This document shows positions 12,501 to 28,084 of a stretch of 64,000 bases of DNA, piece by piece. This DNA comes from Daphnia carinata. Its lineage: Eukaryota; Arthropoda; Branchiopoda; Diplostraca; Daphniidae. Every line of letters starts with the position of its first letter. Position 1 is the stretch's first letter. The position numbers were made by a program, and so were the translations under genes. The DNA lies in contig NC_081340.1 of NCBI RefSeq assembly GCF_022539665.2, positions 6,075,357-6,139,356 on the forward strand, in the 5' to 3' direction. Below the pieces are notes generated by a model, which worked only from the letters and a program-made list of their open reading frames with translations, made no database searches and was not told the origin of the DNA.

Positions 12501-15500
12501 AAATAATTATTCATCATCCGGCTGTCTGATGATCGATAATGTGCGCGAATCAGATGCAGGACTTTATCGATGTCGTGTCGATTTCAAACGTTCGCCCACG
12601 CGCAACAGCCGAGTCAACCTCACCGTTGTCGGTAAGTTTGTTTCAATTCCATCTGATTATTTTTCACATTTTTTTTTTTTTTTTATGTCTGTGATGATTT
12701 TTATCCTCGTCTGCATTGTTTTCCTTTTTTTTTTTTTTTTCATTTGCGTGTTTCCATCTGATCCCGCGCGCTCACGATGCGTGGGGTGGTGGGTGATCCA
12801 TCAGATCAAACACACACCGAATGCGGATGAACGCCTTTAACGCGGGGCGCCATCATCCCTCAAAGACAATCAAAGAATTTCTCCCTTTTCTTATTTGTTT
12901 TTATTTATTTTATGTTTTTCTTGGCTTTGCTTGTCCGTTTTTCCGACTGGACACGTTCATGGCGAGAGATGGATCGACCAAATCATCGGCCACTCGACCG
13001 CAATGTTTTTTTTTTTTGTGATTCATCGGGGTTGGCTCTTGTGGAGTTATCACGGCCTGCTGCTTTTCGAATAATAATTATTTTTTTTTTTGAAAAAATA
13101 TATATCTAGATAAGATGGGAGGGGGAGGGGGAGAACAATTTCATCAGAGAGTGATGAGATTGAGATGTAGTCAAGAAAAAAAAAAAAAACAGTTGAAAGA
13201 AAAAGCCATGGCTGTCTGAATCGATGAGCGTAACATTCTCTTAATGCACACGACGATTGAGATTTCCGATTTATAGTCATCAGAGTTGATGGCGATGACG
13301 TCGATCCCCTGAATCCTATTTGAATTTTTAATGATAGCAGTCGGATATTCATTGACGTGTTTTGAAAAATAGGCTGCCACATTACGTAACATGTTTACGT
13401 GTAGTCTTTGGTGCCCTTTAAAAAAAAAAAAAAAAAAAAACAAGAACGGTGACGTGCTTGTTTCACATTCAAACAATTCTTTTTGCATTACTTCAATGCC
13501 TGTGACTACATTGATGGGAATCTGGCCATGGTCAATTTCAAAGAATGGCGGTCTAGAAGTCTAAGATCTAAAAGTCAATGAATAACCCATCTGCTGTACT
13601 GCAAAGGCGTTCTTTGTAAATGGGAACAAAAGGCAAAAACAAATAGGTTGTTGCGTTTTGGCTGGAACTTGCAGTGCCATATAAAATCGACCTCTTCGTG
13701 ACGGGCTAAGATCTTTCTGAATCAACAATGGGCTCTCGTTATCTTTCACGATGTGTAGATTTTTTCTTTATTTTCGGCCCTTTGCCTTTTATTTAACGTG
13801 TTTCTAAAGCGCGAGGAATTTTTTCTTGCTGCATCATCGTTAACATTATCATCAAGTCCTTGAAATTTAAATTTGAATTCTTTTGTTATCTGTATTGACT
13901 CTATCATCCGAATCTCGTAGGCCGAAAAAGGGTCGAAATCCACTTTAAAAAAGAAAAAAAAAAAGAAAAATAAATGCAGGCAATTGTGGTAACCGTGAAA
14001 CGTGCAATTGTTGAAATCATCTCGTTTTAATTGCATTTATTTGGCAGTGCCGCCCAAGCAGATGAAGATCACGAACGAAAAGGGCGTAGATGTCGACGAT
14101 GTCATTGGTCCATTCGATGAAGATGCAACGCTGATCCTCGTCTGTATTGTCACTGGAGGTAAATCAAAAACAATTGATTTAACATTTTTTTTTGTTTTCC
14201 TTTTAAAGTTGAAATTCACGTTTTTTAAATATGGAAAAGACAACGAGATACGCCGAAAATGTTCGATAGATCCGAGAGTGTATCGAACTGCCTTTCAATT
14301 CTCATGAATGCTCTAATCATCAAAACGAATCTCTTGTTCATTTTTTTTTTTTTTTTTTTTTTTTTTATTGTCACGCACCACCGCCGATCACCGTGCGGGA
14401 CCCAGTCAAGATGGTAGCCGAAACGCACTAGAGTGCCGAATCATACAGCTCTTGTTTGTGGGTAGCAATGAAAACACGCATACCCAAAAATCGTAGGGGA
14501 GAGCCATGGCAACGTTTAAAATTTTTTGATTTGATTTCTTTTTTTAAAGAAATGCGCAGCCTGGGCTTATGTTATACGTTTTTAGTAATTGGCTGGATGT
14601 TGTTTAGTTGTGCCCACATCTTCGTCTAATCCATTCCTTTTCGTCAAACTTATTTTGGGAGACCATTTGAAATTCTGATAACAAGTCGTGAATTGCGAGC
14701 GTGCGTTTGATCTTGTTATTTTTGATTAATTGCATTCGATTATATTGGAACGCAGTTTGGATCGTATCGAACTGCGTTAGTTCGATCAGTGCTGATGCAT
14801 AAATACGAAATGACCCTCAATAATAAAACAAAAAAAATGAATCGATCTTTACAGGAAATCCGGCACCGGAAGTTACGTGGTGGCAAGAAGAAAGGATGAT
14901 TGATCGTCACGCTGAAATTCGCCATTCCGAGCAGGGAGTGGTCCGCAATGTCCTCCAACTGGAGCGACTGGGTCGGGTCGACTTGCGCACCAAACTCTCG
15001 TGTCACGCATCCAATACGCAACTGTCTCAGCCATTGACCAAATCCGTCGAGATCGAACTCAATCGTAAGTCTCACACCAAACAAAAACTAACTTTTTCTT
15101 TCCGTCCTTTCTCTCTCTCTCTTTTTTTTTTTTTCTCTTCGATTGCTTGTCGTTTGTCTGTGACAGCAAAAGTCGGTGACAAACAACAACCCCAAAGTTT
15201 TGTTTCCTATTTATTTATTTATTTTTTTTTTTTTTTCGTGTTGGCTTTTGTTTACTGGGCCGAAACCTCAAGGGAAATTGACTTTGTGCTGGAACGTTGT
15301 CATTTCCCAACCCTCCCGAAAAGGGCCACAATTCTTTGCATCGACAAATTGCATCATTCAAATGAAAGTATTACGAAAAGCCGACACGCAACTGTTTTCT
15401 GATCCCCCCCCCCCCCCCTCTTTTTTTTTTTTTTTTTTTATTGCCTCGTTATTTCCGGCTGGAGAAAATAACCGGTCGTGTTTCTCACGAAGTTCCCTAG

Positions 15501-18272
15501 CGAATTTTGGCGATGATTTGATTGCGACAAACACACACACACACACACAACCGTAGGGGGGGAGGGGGGGAGAGGTCGTAAGTCTTAACAATAATATCTG
15601 AGCTATTATCACGAGAAGTGAAACGGTGTCCGTGTCGTGAGTTTATGATGAAGGGAGGCAACATCGCATCAATGCGCGCCTACCATAAAGGTAACCGGGG
15701 CACAGGGGGGAGGGGGGGGGGGGGAGGTTAGTAATTTCATTGGCTTATCGTGTCAGCGCAGACCTGTTTGCTACCATATTTCCGCTCCCGCGGGAAGAAA
15801 TACATACACTAAGTCACGAAGTCCCTTTGCGTTTGCCCGTCAAAAACAAAAAGAAACGGTCAGACATGCAATCATTCGTATACTAACTCTCTGTATCTAA
15901 CCAATCATCGGTGTAGTGAGAGAGAGAGAGGGGGGGGGGCAACAGGAAAAAGATGATCCATGTTTTTTTTTATTTGGCTATCCGATCTTCGGCATCCTCA
16001 GCGGAAATTGTTTTTCACGTTTTTTTTTTTTGTTTTTTTTTTTTTTGCCCTACAAGGACTTCCAAAACGACTCCCGAATGGATCAATTATCTTGTAGGAC
16101 GTTGTTGTAATTCTCTTGACGGTCTTTATCAAGTTGGCGTAGGGGGGGTGGGGTGGGGGTGGAGAGGCAAAGATGTTGTTTGTTTTTCCCTTTCCGCGAA
16201 AGAAAAATGTGTTGCGGGTAGAAACAGTACCAAATTATATCGATTAACGTGAATCCCCTCGATGCGCAATGCAGCCAACAGGCTGGGCCAAAAGTGCTGG
16301 CCCTCGCCATTTCCCAGCAGAAAACAACAACACGTTAACTTGCCAGCATCTCGTTCCATTTTCTAATTTTTTTTTTTTTTTTTTCTTTCCTAAGTGTGAA
16401 AGAGATGCTTGTTTTTTTGTTTTTTTTTACGACAATAGGGCTCCGGATTTATCGCCCTCCATCAAATGAAACTCGGAAGAAATCTAGGCTTTTACGATTG
16501 ACCAGTGAAAACGCAGATTCGGGAGTGGATTTTACCGCCGGTTGCGTGAAAGACAATTTCCAAGTGGGTCGTTATTTCTGCCCCCCCCCTTTTTTTTTTT
16601 TTTTCCTATTCTAAAGCTCCTTGCTCGTCGTCAAACATTTGTTTACGATGAACAAAGTTGCGCTTCCGAGAGACACACACAAGTTCGGTAGCAACAAAAG
16701 AAAGCGGTTCGTTCAAAAAACATTACCATATCCCCCCGCCGTGTTTTTGTAGGGCGCTGGTCAAAAACTGACGTAAAAAAAAACAAAAAAGAAAATAACA
16801 AGAGAAAAGGGGCAATGGTCGTTAATGAACGCGGGAGCGTGCCTCGATTGATAATTGCCTTCGGCTCAAAATAATCAATCCTCGTCGGGGAATGATTGAC
16901 AAGAAAATGGGGGAACTAAACCAAAAGGAAAAAAAAAAAAAAAAAATGAAACGACTTCGGGAATGATCCGCTGTCGGGATTTGAGTCGGGAAAAAAAAGG
17001 GAAAAAACAAAAATTGCTATATAACAATGTGAAATTGGCAGTTAAACGCATCCTGCCCTTCTGTTCGATGGCCGCACAGAGAAAATAAAAAAAATAAAAA
17101 AAAAAAAAAGAAAAGAGAATGATTTAAGTGGCGGAAAGACGAGGCCATTGTTTACGTTTGTAACATCCACTCGGCTTTTTCTTTTATTCTCTTTAAGTGA
17201 CTTGCGTGCGAACGCATTCCAGCGAAATGTTGTTGATTGCATCAATCCGTGTGTGTGTGTGTGTGTCTCTTATGGCTCCCACCGAGTCCTCATTGGAAAT
17301 TGATTTTCTCTGTTACGACGGATGCAGGTCATCGCTTTTCTTTCTGTTTACTTTGGGGAATCTCTTTTGCTAGTGGAGGGAAATGTTAGAAAATTGGGTC
17401 CGGCTCCAAGGCTGAAAAAGCCAATTGAAAGGATTGAAGGGGAGGTGGAGACGACCTTCTGGAGTGGTAAGAAGAAATGGTTAAGAGAGTGGGGTGGCGG
17501 GCGGGGGGGTGAGGGGTGGAATACGGTAGCCATCAACAAAGGCAACACGTGATGTCGAAGAAAGCCGATGGGAAAGAATGTTTGTATCCGTAAACATTTC
17601 TACCACAGAAAAGCAATCGAGAGTCTAACACGCACAACAAGCGGCGCCGGCCATATGGACTCGGCTATTTTCAACCGTCTTTATAGATTGGAGTCGATTG
17701 ACGGGCCGAGAAGGGTAGGGGGGGGGGAGGGTTACAAACTGATTGAGTTGCAGCCATGCATTTGAAATGAGAATTCAACGGGCTATTCATTTTCTTTCCC
17801 TTTTTTTTTTTTTTTTTTTTTTTAAATGTTCATTTTCGAATGTTTTTTTTTTTCTTTTCTTTTTCATTTCTGTTTGTTGCCGCATCAATAATTCTTTTGG
17901 TATCCATTTTTATTTTAAAATCTGGGAACGAAATCCCTTTCGTTCGCTCTTGATTTCGTGACAAGAGTTTTTGTTATGGCAATGTGCGTTCGTAGGATTG
18001 CAATCACCAGGCATTTTGAGGAAAACTTTATTATTGAAAACGACGATGGCACTGAGTTCGTTGATGTGAAAGGAACCGGTGGAGTAGGCGTTGAGTACAC
18101 ATCTTTTCGTAAAATAACTTGACGGGATCGTGTTTTGAAATGCAAACTTCTCGACGAATTGTTTCCCCTCGATCCTAATGAAAACACGTTGCAGTAGAAA
18201 GTCGTTTTTAAAACAAACGACATATTTTGCCTTTTCCAGTTGGGAAAGCATCACGTCATATTTACTTACGTG

Positions 18273-18304
<32 letters not shown>

Positions 18305-20294
18305 AGGCGATGTTGACACAAGACCGTCCCTTTTCGCCGTCAGATGAAATGTGTGATGACGATGATGACGGAGAATGTAGAGCTCGTGTCTCTTTTGTCA
18401 ATTCAAATAATGATTTGTCACCTCCAACTTCTTTTCTTTGAAATAAGAAAAAAAAAAAAAAGGAGGGACGTCCTTTCATTTTTTTTTTTTTTTTCCCATC
18501 TGCATGTCAGTGACTGCTGCTGTTTGGTTGCGGCGTGATAAATCGCATACCAACAACAACAACAATGAGGAATGTAAGAAATGAGGACGTTTCTTTTGTC
18601 GGCTAGCCGCTCAAAATTGCTTTTTTTTTTTTTTTTTTCTAAAGACGTTGGCGTTGTTGCTGAAACCCGAATTTTGCGCTTCTATCGTCTTTAAGTATAT
18701 ATGGCAAATAATTCGATAATAATTGATTTCAATGTCTACGCCATATTTAAATCAATTATGGATTGGGCTTTGCGCGTATGTGTGAGGGAGTTACTGTTAG
18801 TACGTCCTAATTTACCGAGGCTTCCTTCGATACGGAAACATTTTTGTTGTTGTTGTTGTTGTTGACGTTCACGTTTTATCACGGCCGCAAGGCAGGTAGA
18901 CGAGGATGGATTAAGGATAAGCATAATCCAATTGAATAACAGGATTTTCACATTTCTCTAGTATCTCGTTGCGACGCGCTGCGAAATGAAACGCTTTAAA
19001 GGAGATACCATACACAACATAGTTGATCGCAGGCTCGAGGATTTAATGTCTAAGGATATCCTGCCTATCTCCCCTATTTTTATGTTGCCTTTCAAAATTT
19101 TTATTTTTATTTTTTTTTTTTTTTCGGAAGAAAAGGTGAACACAGGGAACGACACAATGTTGGCTTATTTTCTTGATCGTAAAGCTTCCTCCGGTAATCT
19201 TGCTCGTCACTGAAAACGGAAATGTCAACCGATGTCTTTTTTTTGTGTGTGTATTTTTAAATGATCTCTCCTCGACTACTATCCTGTAATAGAAACGTTT
19301 AGATGTATAGGTCGTTGTCAGCCATCCCCTTCCGAACGTTTCTGTACACCAGATGGCAGATAATGTGTTATCTTATAAAGAGAGAGAGCGTCTTGATGAA
19401 AACGTTCGAGTGGAAACCGGTTTGGCCGCATCAAATGCTCATAAAGATTACACTGTGGCAAAGATGGTGGGCTCGTTCTCAAAATAAATTAAGAAATAAT
19501 TTTCTGGCAAGAAAGGATTCTATTCCATTAGATCCTCTTGTTTTGTTTTCGCTCTTCGTTGTGTGCGTCTTAAACAATAGGATCCAAGTATTCGTGTTTT
19601 TTTTTGTTTTTTTTTATCCTTCCCCATTCAAAATCTCATCAGCATTCTTCACTAAAGTGATCCCTCTCGATGTTGTCGTACCAGCAAAGGCTGCACTATA
19701 TCTTTGTCTATCAGGGGGGGGGGGGAAAGAATCTTGATGCTGTTGTTGTTGTTCTTCTTTTGTTTGTGTGCGTCGGCCCGCATCTTCTTGGCTTCTTGTT
19801 TTTTTTTTTTTAAGAACTTTCTTTTTTTTTTTTTTTTTTATTTTAAAAGAAGAAGAGCCTCCATATTTTCGAAAGTAAAAATTAAGAAAAGAAAAAAAGA
19901 ATATCTGATGAAGCAAAAGTTGACTGGCTGACATGTGACGGAGCACTTTATGTGTGTCGAGTGTAAGAAGGCAACGGATGTCTTGGCAAACATCCCAATA
20001 AGTGGCTGTCGTCCAGCATCAACTGCCTGTCTTTATAATAAGCATAGAGAAGGCAAGAAGAGTTATGGAATTCCACGAAGCCGAGCAATACGAGCGTGGC
20101 TTACGTGAAACCATTTTTATTTATTTATTTATTTTTTTTTTTTTTAAAGAGGTAGATAGACACTAGCGTGATTGCGCATACTAAACAGTAGCTCACAATT
20201 TTTTTGTTTTTTGTTTATTTGAATGTTAAAGACCACCAACAGGTTCTTGTCTGTTGTGTGTGTGTTTTTTTTTGTTTTTCTTTGAAATGAAAAG

Positions 20295-20326
<32 letters not shown>

Positions 20327-23300
20327 CTTTAAACAAATAATGTTTGGGGTAACAGATTCCGTGGATTGTTTGATCACTTGAGACAAAAAGACTCTTGACT
20401 TTCTTTTTCTTTCTTTTTTTTTTATGAAAGGGTCTAGAACAAACTTGTCAGTTTGAACCAACAGAGCCACAGCCCCAAACAAAGAGAAAACACAAAATTT
20501 CAGGTGTGGAACGTTAGAGAAGATTCCCTTTTTTATTTTAATTTTTTTTTTTTTTTTTTTTTTTTTTTTGGACTATGGAATTGATTAAGATCTCCTCCCC
20601 CCTCCCCTATCTGTTAAGCGGTTCCGAAATCAGGTGGGCCGTTTGACATCTCCCAACCGGTCCTACCTTTTTTTTTTTTAATATTCTACTGTCTTGCTGT
20701 TGATAGCAATCGCTAAACCTTTTTTTTTTCCCCGTATCAAACACGATTGAAAGCATTTAAAGTTAACAAAGTTTTAGTCCGATTTGTATTTGATATCCAC
20801 ATGGCGAATATCTGTAGGAAAACGAAGCAAACAAAACAGATCTATAAGATCGATGCGCAAGTTTTCATCTCCGACCTGGGCCCGTGTTTGACGTTGTCCC
20901 CTGTCCGTTGATTTGATAATCAGAAAGTTCGTCTGTTGATATGACCGTCCACGTCAAAGACGTGCAACGGGAAACGTCAAGTTGGACGTAAACTTGGATT
21001 AGTCTTCCATCGAACATCCGCGGCATACGCAACTTTTTTTTTTTTTTTTTTTTCCCTTTGTGACATCAATGGGGATAGAAGAGAGAGAGAGGGGGGGGGA
21101 AATCAAAAAAGAAAATGATTAAAAGAATGAGATATTTTCTTGTTCCCCGGAACGAGACCGGAATCAACAGCTTGATCGAAGGCGATATTGGATTCGAGTC
21201 GTTTTCTCTCTTTTTTTTTTTTTCTTATACGACTTCCATCGAACGACGACAAGAGAACAGATGAAGAGCGAAAATGTCATCAACGATATAGAAAAAAAAA
21301 AAAAAAAAAACCTTCAAATCACTTGATTGAAAGAACGTCAGCAACTTCATTTCCGTTTTGCTTCTGTTTTCCTCTATGGTTTTTTTTTTTTTTTTACATG
21401 GAATAGCAAGTGGAGGGGGGGGGGCACCACCTGGAAGCCATCAGCTTCTCATTGACCCGTTGATTTTCTTTTTGCCTCGCCCCAACCGCTGATTTTCATT
21501 CGAATTGACGACTTTTTTTTTTTTTTTTTTCATTTTGTCGATTGAAAAATTTGAAAAAAAAAAAAAAAAAAAAAAAAAGACTTTTGTTTTCTTAATTCGG
21601 CCCCTTTCGTCGATCGCATCGATTGGCACTAGTCGATTGCATCTCTCTATTTTTGATTGACTGCTGGCGTTATTCAATTAAACGTATGGATTTTCTGTCT
21701 TGGGGTGTCGTGCGAGAGAAATGGAACGCTTGACGAATATTTTTTTTTTGTGTGTTTTGGAATATTTTTAATTTGACGAAAGAATAGCGGGAAGAAAAGG
21801 CATGATGGCATTCAATTAACATAATAATCAAGATATTGGATATAGTTCCACCGGGATGAGGAAATAGCTAAAAAAAAAGAAAGGACCAAGGCGAAGCATA
21901 TTTCCTTACCTCATTTCCTGCCGAAAAGAATAGTTCCTTAGTTAGACTATCTAACGCACATACGTCATTGATTGAACGAATATTGAGCACAACAAAAGCG
22001 GGGAGGAAGAAATATTCCGTTTCATAATTGGTGCGGTCCGGATACTGTTACGCCGACCTGCTCGTCATTCCGTCTTCCTCCCCATCCCCCCATCAGAAAA
22101 AGGGAAATTTTATTTAAAAAAAAAAATGAAAAACGGTAGAAATGTAGGGGCTTATTCATCACCGCCCACATTTCTTTCATTGTGTTCATCTTTTCATTCC
22201 ATTTTTATTTTTTTTTTTTGGCCCAGCTATTTCCTTTTCTTACGCACCCTGCTACCCACCCAATTTTTGTTTGTTTTTTTCACAATGGAAATAACGACAT
22301 TCGGGAGCAACGCAACCGAAACCCGGTTATAAGGCGTGCCTCGCAACAGTCCCTCAGGCATTTCAGATGCATTGGTGAAAGAAACCGTCACGAAAATCAC
22401 TTTGATTTCATTTGCGTTGCCTCTGTGAACAGCAAACATACAACAAGCTTTGTGTGTGTGTGTGTATGTGTGTGTGTGTATATATGTCTTATTTCTCATA
22501 GGGATTGTTCAGATATTCCTCCTACAAACCGCCCACTGTTAACATTTAAAAGCAAATAGGGAAATAGAAACACACACACACACAAAAAAAACAAAGAGAT
22601 CTATTTTTATTTATTATTATTTTTTTTTTCATTAATTGAAGTTAGGCTTATTATTACGGACTGGCTGTTGCATCTCTACTGTCATCCCTCTTTTCTTTTT
22701 GTATTTATTATGCAAATTCCGTTTCGGATAGAGGCACAAAGTAAAACAACAATACGAAATTGTTCATCCGACTTCTTCCCCACCCGGCCCACAAAAAAAA
22801 AAAAACAGTCCATAAACAAATCATTGAATTCAAATTATTATTGGTTATTCATCAGACGGATAGGGGGGGGGCCTAAAACTTGGATGACAACCTTTGTAAT
22901 ACGACTTTATTTCAACATTGGCAAGGATGTTTACTTAAATCCTGCAGATAATGCAGCTTCTCTTCATTCTTTGAACGTCTCAACTAATGGCTTTCGTGTT
23001 GTTGTTTTTTTTTTGTGCACCTTTTGACATTTCAATTCTCTTGACGTCGGTACGAACAACGTTTTCTTCAAACAGGCAGCTCACGCTCATCGCGTGTCTC
23101 GGTCTCGCCCTGTTTTTTTTTTTGTTTGTTTTTTTTTCGCCTAGCGAATCGATGCGTGGCGCTGTGGGACGCAAAGACACTCTCTTTGAATGGAATATAT
23201 CTAACATATGCGGAAAAAAAAAGAAGAGAAAAAGCTCTTTGAGATCTACTTGCTCGTCTTTGTACATCCTTCGCTCGTTTGCGTCCCTCCATTTTCACGC

Positions 23301-23838
23301 TTCCTACGTGTTCCGCTACTTTTTCCAGCCCACATCTCATAGGGCTGACGACAGCTGATGCTACACAACGCTTTGCATATTTCAAAACGGCGTGAGAAAA
23401 AAAACAAAACAAAAAAACCAAGGGAGATAAGAAGAAAACATGTACTGGATCAAAAAGAAAACCTGTTTGTATGTTAGGGGCTCTTCTTTTATTCTCTCTC
23501 TGGAGATGCAAATGTGCTTCTGCATTTATTTAAAAAAAAAAAAAAAAATTTGTTCTCTTTTTTTTTTTTTTTTTTCCTTATTTTGTGCTTTGAAATGTTT
23601 ACAGACTTGGGAATGACAGTGATGTGTTTATAGTTTTGAGAAATGTAGATCCGTTGATCTACAGCTAGAAATCGATTTTTTTTTATATGTTCGATTGAGT
23701 TCGAATCAAAGTTATGCAAGGGTCAGAATGTTTTAACATTTGATCAATTTTTGGATGTCTAGCGAGAGCCCGACATCTGCGTCTGTTGCTATGACAACAA
23801 GACTCCGCAGGACTACCAATTGCTCCTATGAATTTCCC

Positions 23839-23873
<35 letters not shown>

Positions 23874-24623
23874 ATCCGTGATGTATTTCTTTTCTTCGCT
23901 ACCCTGCCACCAATAAAAAAAAAAAAAAATGGAGGAAGAAAAATGTCAGTTCAGCATCTGCATAATGAAGAAATTGTGTGCGCAGGTCTTTATTTATAAG
24001 TCTGGGCTCCCCCAAACAGCAACCAATCCCTCGACAACAAGTTGAAGTGGGACTCGGTTTTTTTTTATATATTTTATTTAGTACGACCCCACCCAGATGG
24101 TAGTGGGCCCTCGGTAATTTACACACTCACGGGGGAGACTCACAGGGAGCCTCGAAAAACTTCAGGATCGCGAGATCCTCATCGATCATATTTTTTTTTT
24201 TTTCTTTTATTCACAATCCGCAAAAGAAGGGCAAAAAAAAAGACATTCTTCTTGTTTCTCTTTGGCGATGACGTTAGGGGGCCAGGTTACGTTCCCTTAT
24301 GCGGATGCCACTATATTATGAAAGATGTAATATATGGACGACGTTATGCGTTAACCGTATCGATTTTTATTTTATTTTTATTTTTATTTTTCCCACGCAA
24401 ACCCCCACAAGGAAAAATTCATTTAGAAACGAAACTGGGTCTTTTGTTTGTACGCGGTAGTTTGGACTGTCCAAACATTTCAAAATAACATTCGCTCTGT
24501 TCACTTGTAGAACTTGCACGTCAATATGTGTCCCGTTCAAATCGATCGTACTTGAGAAATACAACGCACCCTGGAACGTCAAGATTTTTTTTCCCCTCTT
24601 TGCCACCAGACAAAACGCTGAAA

Positions 24624-24655
<32 letters not shown>

Positions 24656-26418
24656 TGGAATCGATTTATCTCTTATCCCTTTTGCGGTAGTGATTCTCTT
24701 TATATATATATATATATCCACATGTATTTGCGATGGAACCAGTCAAATGGAACGACTGGATGACATGAACGGCGGTGGGGGGGGGGGGACCGAAAGGCGA
24801 TGAAGCGCAACCTAATCGATGCGTCTTTTATTCCAGTCAAGTCGAGTCAACGGCTAGTCGGGGCTTTATCGAGAAAAGAAAAAAAAAAAAAAAAAGATAG
24901 GGCCTATCCACTATGAAACGCGGGCAGAAAATAATGCCCTACCCTGGCTGCAAGCCTTCGTTAATTAAGGGCCTTGTACACCCCCCGTTTTTCCTGTGGC
25001 TTTAACGCAGTTGCGCAACTGGCTTTATTTTTTATTTTTTATTTTTTTTTAAACACAACAAGAAAACCCTCCTTATGAAAACATAGCGCAGCGTCTGCTT
25101 TCAAATCCTTGTTGTCATTTCGTCCGGATGCCGGCAAAGCAGCCAATTATTATTAAGAATCATCTTTCGTAGACATTGAACGAGCATCGGATAGATATAA
25201 CGTCGTGTGCTATTTATAATATCTGGTGCATTATTCAAACGGATGTGAAACGATTCCTTAGACGACTCGGCTAAAAACAAACAAACGGGCGGGCTATTTT
25301 GAATACAAAGTGTAACGATCCCAATCGTACTCAATTTGTCTAGACTTCTTAACAAGCTTCTTCATTTGCATTTTGATGACTACGAGAGAGAGCGAGAAAG
25401 CGAGAGAGCGAGAGAGCTTCCTTTAGTTGATCACAAATTCATTTTCTTTCCGCAGTTAAACCGCTGGACGTGCGCATTCTGAGCAGCAGACAGCCACTAT
25501 CGTCCGGCAAAAAGTATGCATTTCTATTTAATTAAAAACGATTCATAAAATTGAGTTATTCTGTGTTTCCATTACACTTGTTATGTTTAGGCTTTATTCA
25601 AAACACTTATGGTACTCGTTTTGTGTCTTGCGTTCCCTAGGTACGAGTTGACATGTCAGACGGCCGGATCGCGTCCGTCCCCCACGGTGACCTGGTGGAA
25701 AGACGGCCAACTGCTACGCCGTTCTCAAGAGACTGTAAGTGCAACTTGGCCATTTGTCAAATTCTTTTCTTTTTTTTTTTTTTCTTTATAAAAAAGCTAC
25801 AATCATTTTTAAGTGTTCTCTTACAACCGCGGCATGTTTCAAAAGGGAAATCGATGCAAACAAAAAACAAACAAAAAAATGTTATTGTTTTAGTGCTTTA
25901 ATTGAGTTTTTGACTTAACTGGGGCGTTTCTATTGCGCGTTTGAAGGATCTCTTTTTCGGCTTGATTGCCTTTGCGTGTGTGTGTGTTTGTGTGTCAATA
26001 AAGTTACAGCACTCTCTCAAATATTTATGTAGAATACCAACCCCCCCTCAAAAAAAAAAAAAAAAAAAAATGGGGAGATAAAAGTTCAAGTCTCTTTATC
26101 CCGGGCACAAACTTTGAGCATTACCATCCGTCACGATATTGGGTGTTCATCATCATTTTCCTACTTTCTTTAACTTTGCTAAAGGAGAGGGGGGGGCGGG
26201 CAGGGGCAGGGGGGACTTGTAATAATAATAGTGAACCCTACCATCACCCAGATGCTGTCGTAATAATAACGAACCCTGGATAACTGAGATCTTTATGGCC
26301 CTTTGGCTTTCATTTTTTTTTTTTTTTTTGCTTCGTTATCCGTTTGTCTATCCACTCAGTTGATAAGTTAAGGTCGCCCTCGGGAGAGTTAGCCGATGAA
26401 CGGAGAAGTTCTTCATTC

Positions 26419-26462
<44 letters not shown>

Positions 26463-27792
26463 CCAAATTTTAAAAGCTATTTTGACGACTGTTTACCTGC
26501 CAGTTATTTCCGGTTAAGAGGAAATAAAAACATTTAAGCCAATAAAATAAAAAAAAAAATAAAAAAAGATGGCGGGGCTTTATCGAATTTTTTTTTTTAC
26601 CGTCCGGAATGTTGTGATGCGCAATTAAAAGCAGCGGGTCAAAAACAAGAAAAAAAAACAAGAAAAAGAAAGAAGAGCGATGCTTTCTAATTACAGCTGA
26701 TAAGAGTCAAGTTGTCGACAACGTAACGAAGCACGTTAACAAGCTTTTTGATTGGAATTATGGCTATTAACGGCTGTAATCTGTTCTATTTCGCCCTGAC
26801 GTGTCCGCTGAACGCTAATTCACATATTAATGTCATTTACTTTTCCTTTTTTTTGTTTTTTTTTTTGTTTTTGTTTTTAATTGTGGACGCTAGCCGTACG
26901 ACGGTGGCAACGTTACGCTGAGCCAATTAACCGTCCAACTAACACCCGAAGATGATGGCAAAAAACTCGTTTGCCGCGTGGAAAATCCCGCCCTCGGCCC
27001 GGCTTCTGCCATTGAAGATTCGTGGCTGCTCGACGTCTACTGTAAGTGTGATTCATTTCATTTTTCATTTGACCCTTTTCAAATGAATGCCCAAAGTCCG
27101 TTATCAAACGCGATTTATTTATTTATTTATTTTTTTTGCTAAGTCTTCGTTCCGCGTTGTCGGTTAGCGTCCACACATTAAAAGGCTGAAGACGGGCAGG
27201 CCAGCAAATAGAAAACCTATCGCTGTAACTATAAGAGATCACAGATCAATAACGTAGCAGCTAGACGCTTGTTATGAACAAAAAAAAAAAAAAAATACTT
27301 GCCTGCCCGCCAGCTGATGTGCAATCAACTTTCTGTATTATTGTTGACTGCCCCCCTCACGAAAAGAAAAAGAGAAAAACGCATTTTTCTTTTTTTGAGC
27401 AGTTAGTTATAGATGTATTCGTTTCTTTTGTTCGGGGGACGCCATATATTTACGACTTGCGCAATCTGTCATCCACTTGTTGTTTTTGTAAGCTCACCTC
27501 TCCTTCCATCCGTTTCTCGACATCTTTATGGCTAAAAAGAGAAAAGCAACTTCTAATGGAGACATCGTTTCCGGTGCATCATCTTTTCGTGGTAAACTCG
27601 CACAAAAAAAAGAAATGGCCACATCCTTCAGATGGCGTAAAAAGCATTTATTTGTGTGTGACATCTTCGAGACATGCTTGTCTCAACAACAAAAAAATAA
27701 TAATAATAATTGCGTTTTACTGGCCTGGTTCGTCTTTTATACCCGTCGCTAGTCCCACCACGCACCAATTGAAAATCAGGACGGGCCAACAG

Positions 27793-27824
<32 letters not shown>

Positions 27825-28053
27825 CAATATAACGTTACTAGGTTGAAGAAAAGGGCGTGTGATGGAGGCAGGCAATTGCATTTTCTCTACTTGACTCGCC
27901 GTGTTACCGGTATACACTGATTTGACAGCTACTGGGCTTCTTGTAAATCGGAGTATAGGAACCCCCCTCCCTTTTCCCGCTACGTCTATCACCCCCCGAG
28001 AAGGGTTTCCCGTCCTTGTGAACCAATAATCCTATACTTTTATATTATTATGA

Positions 28054-28084
<31 letters not shown>

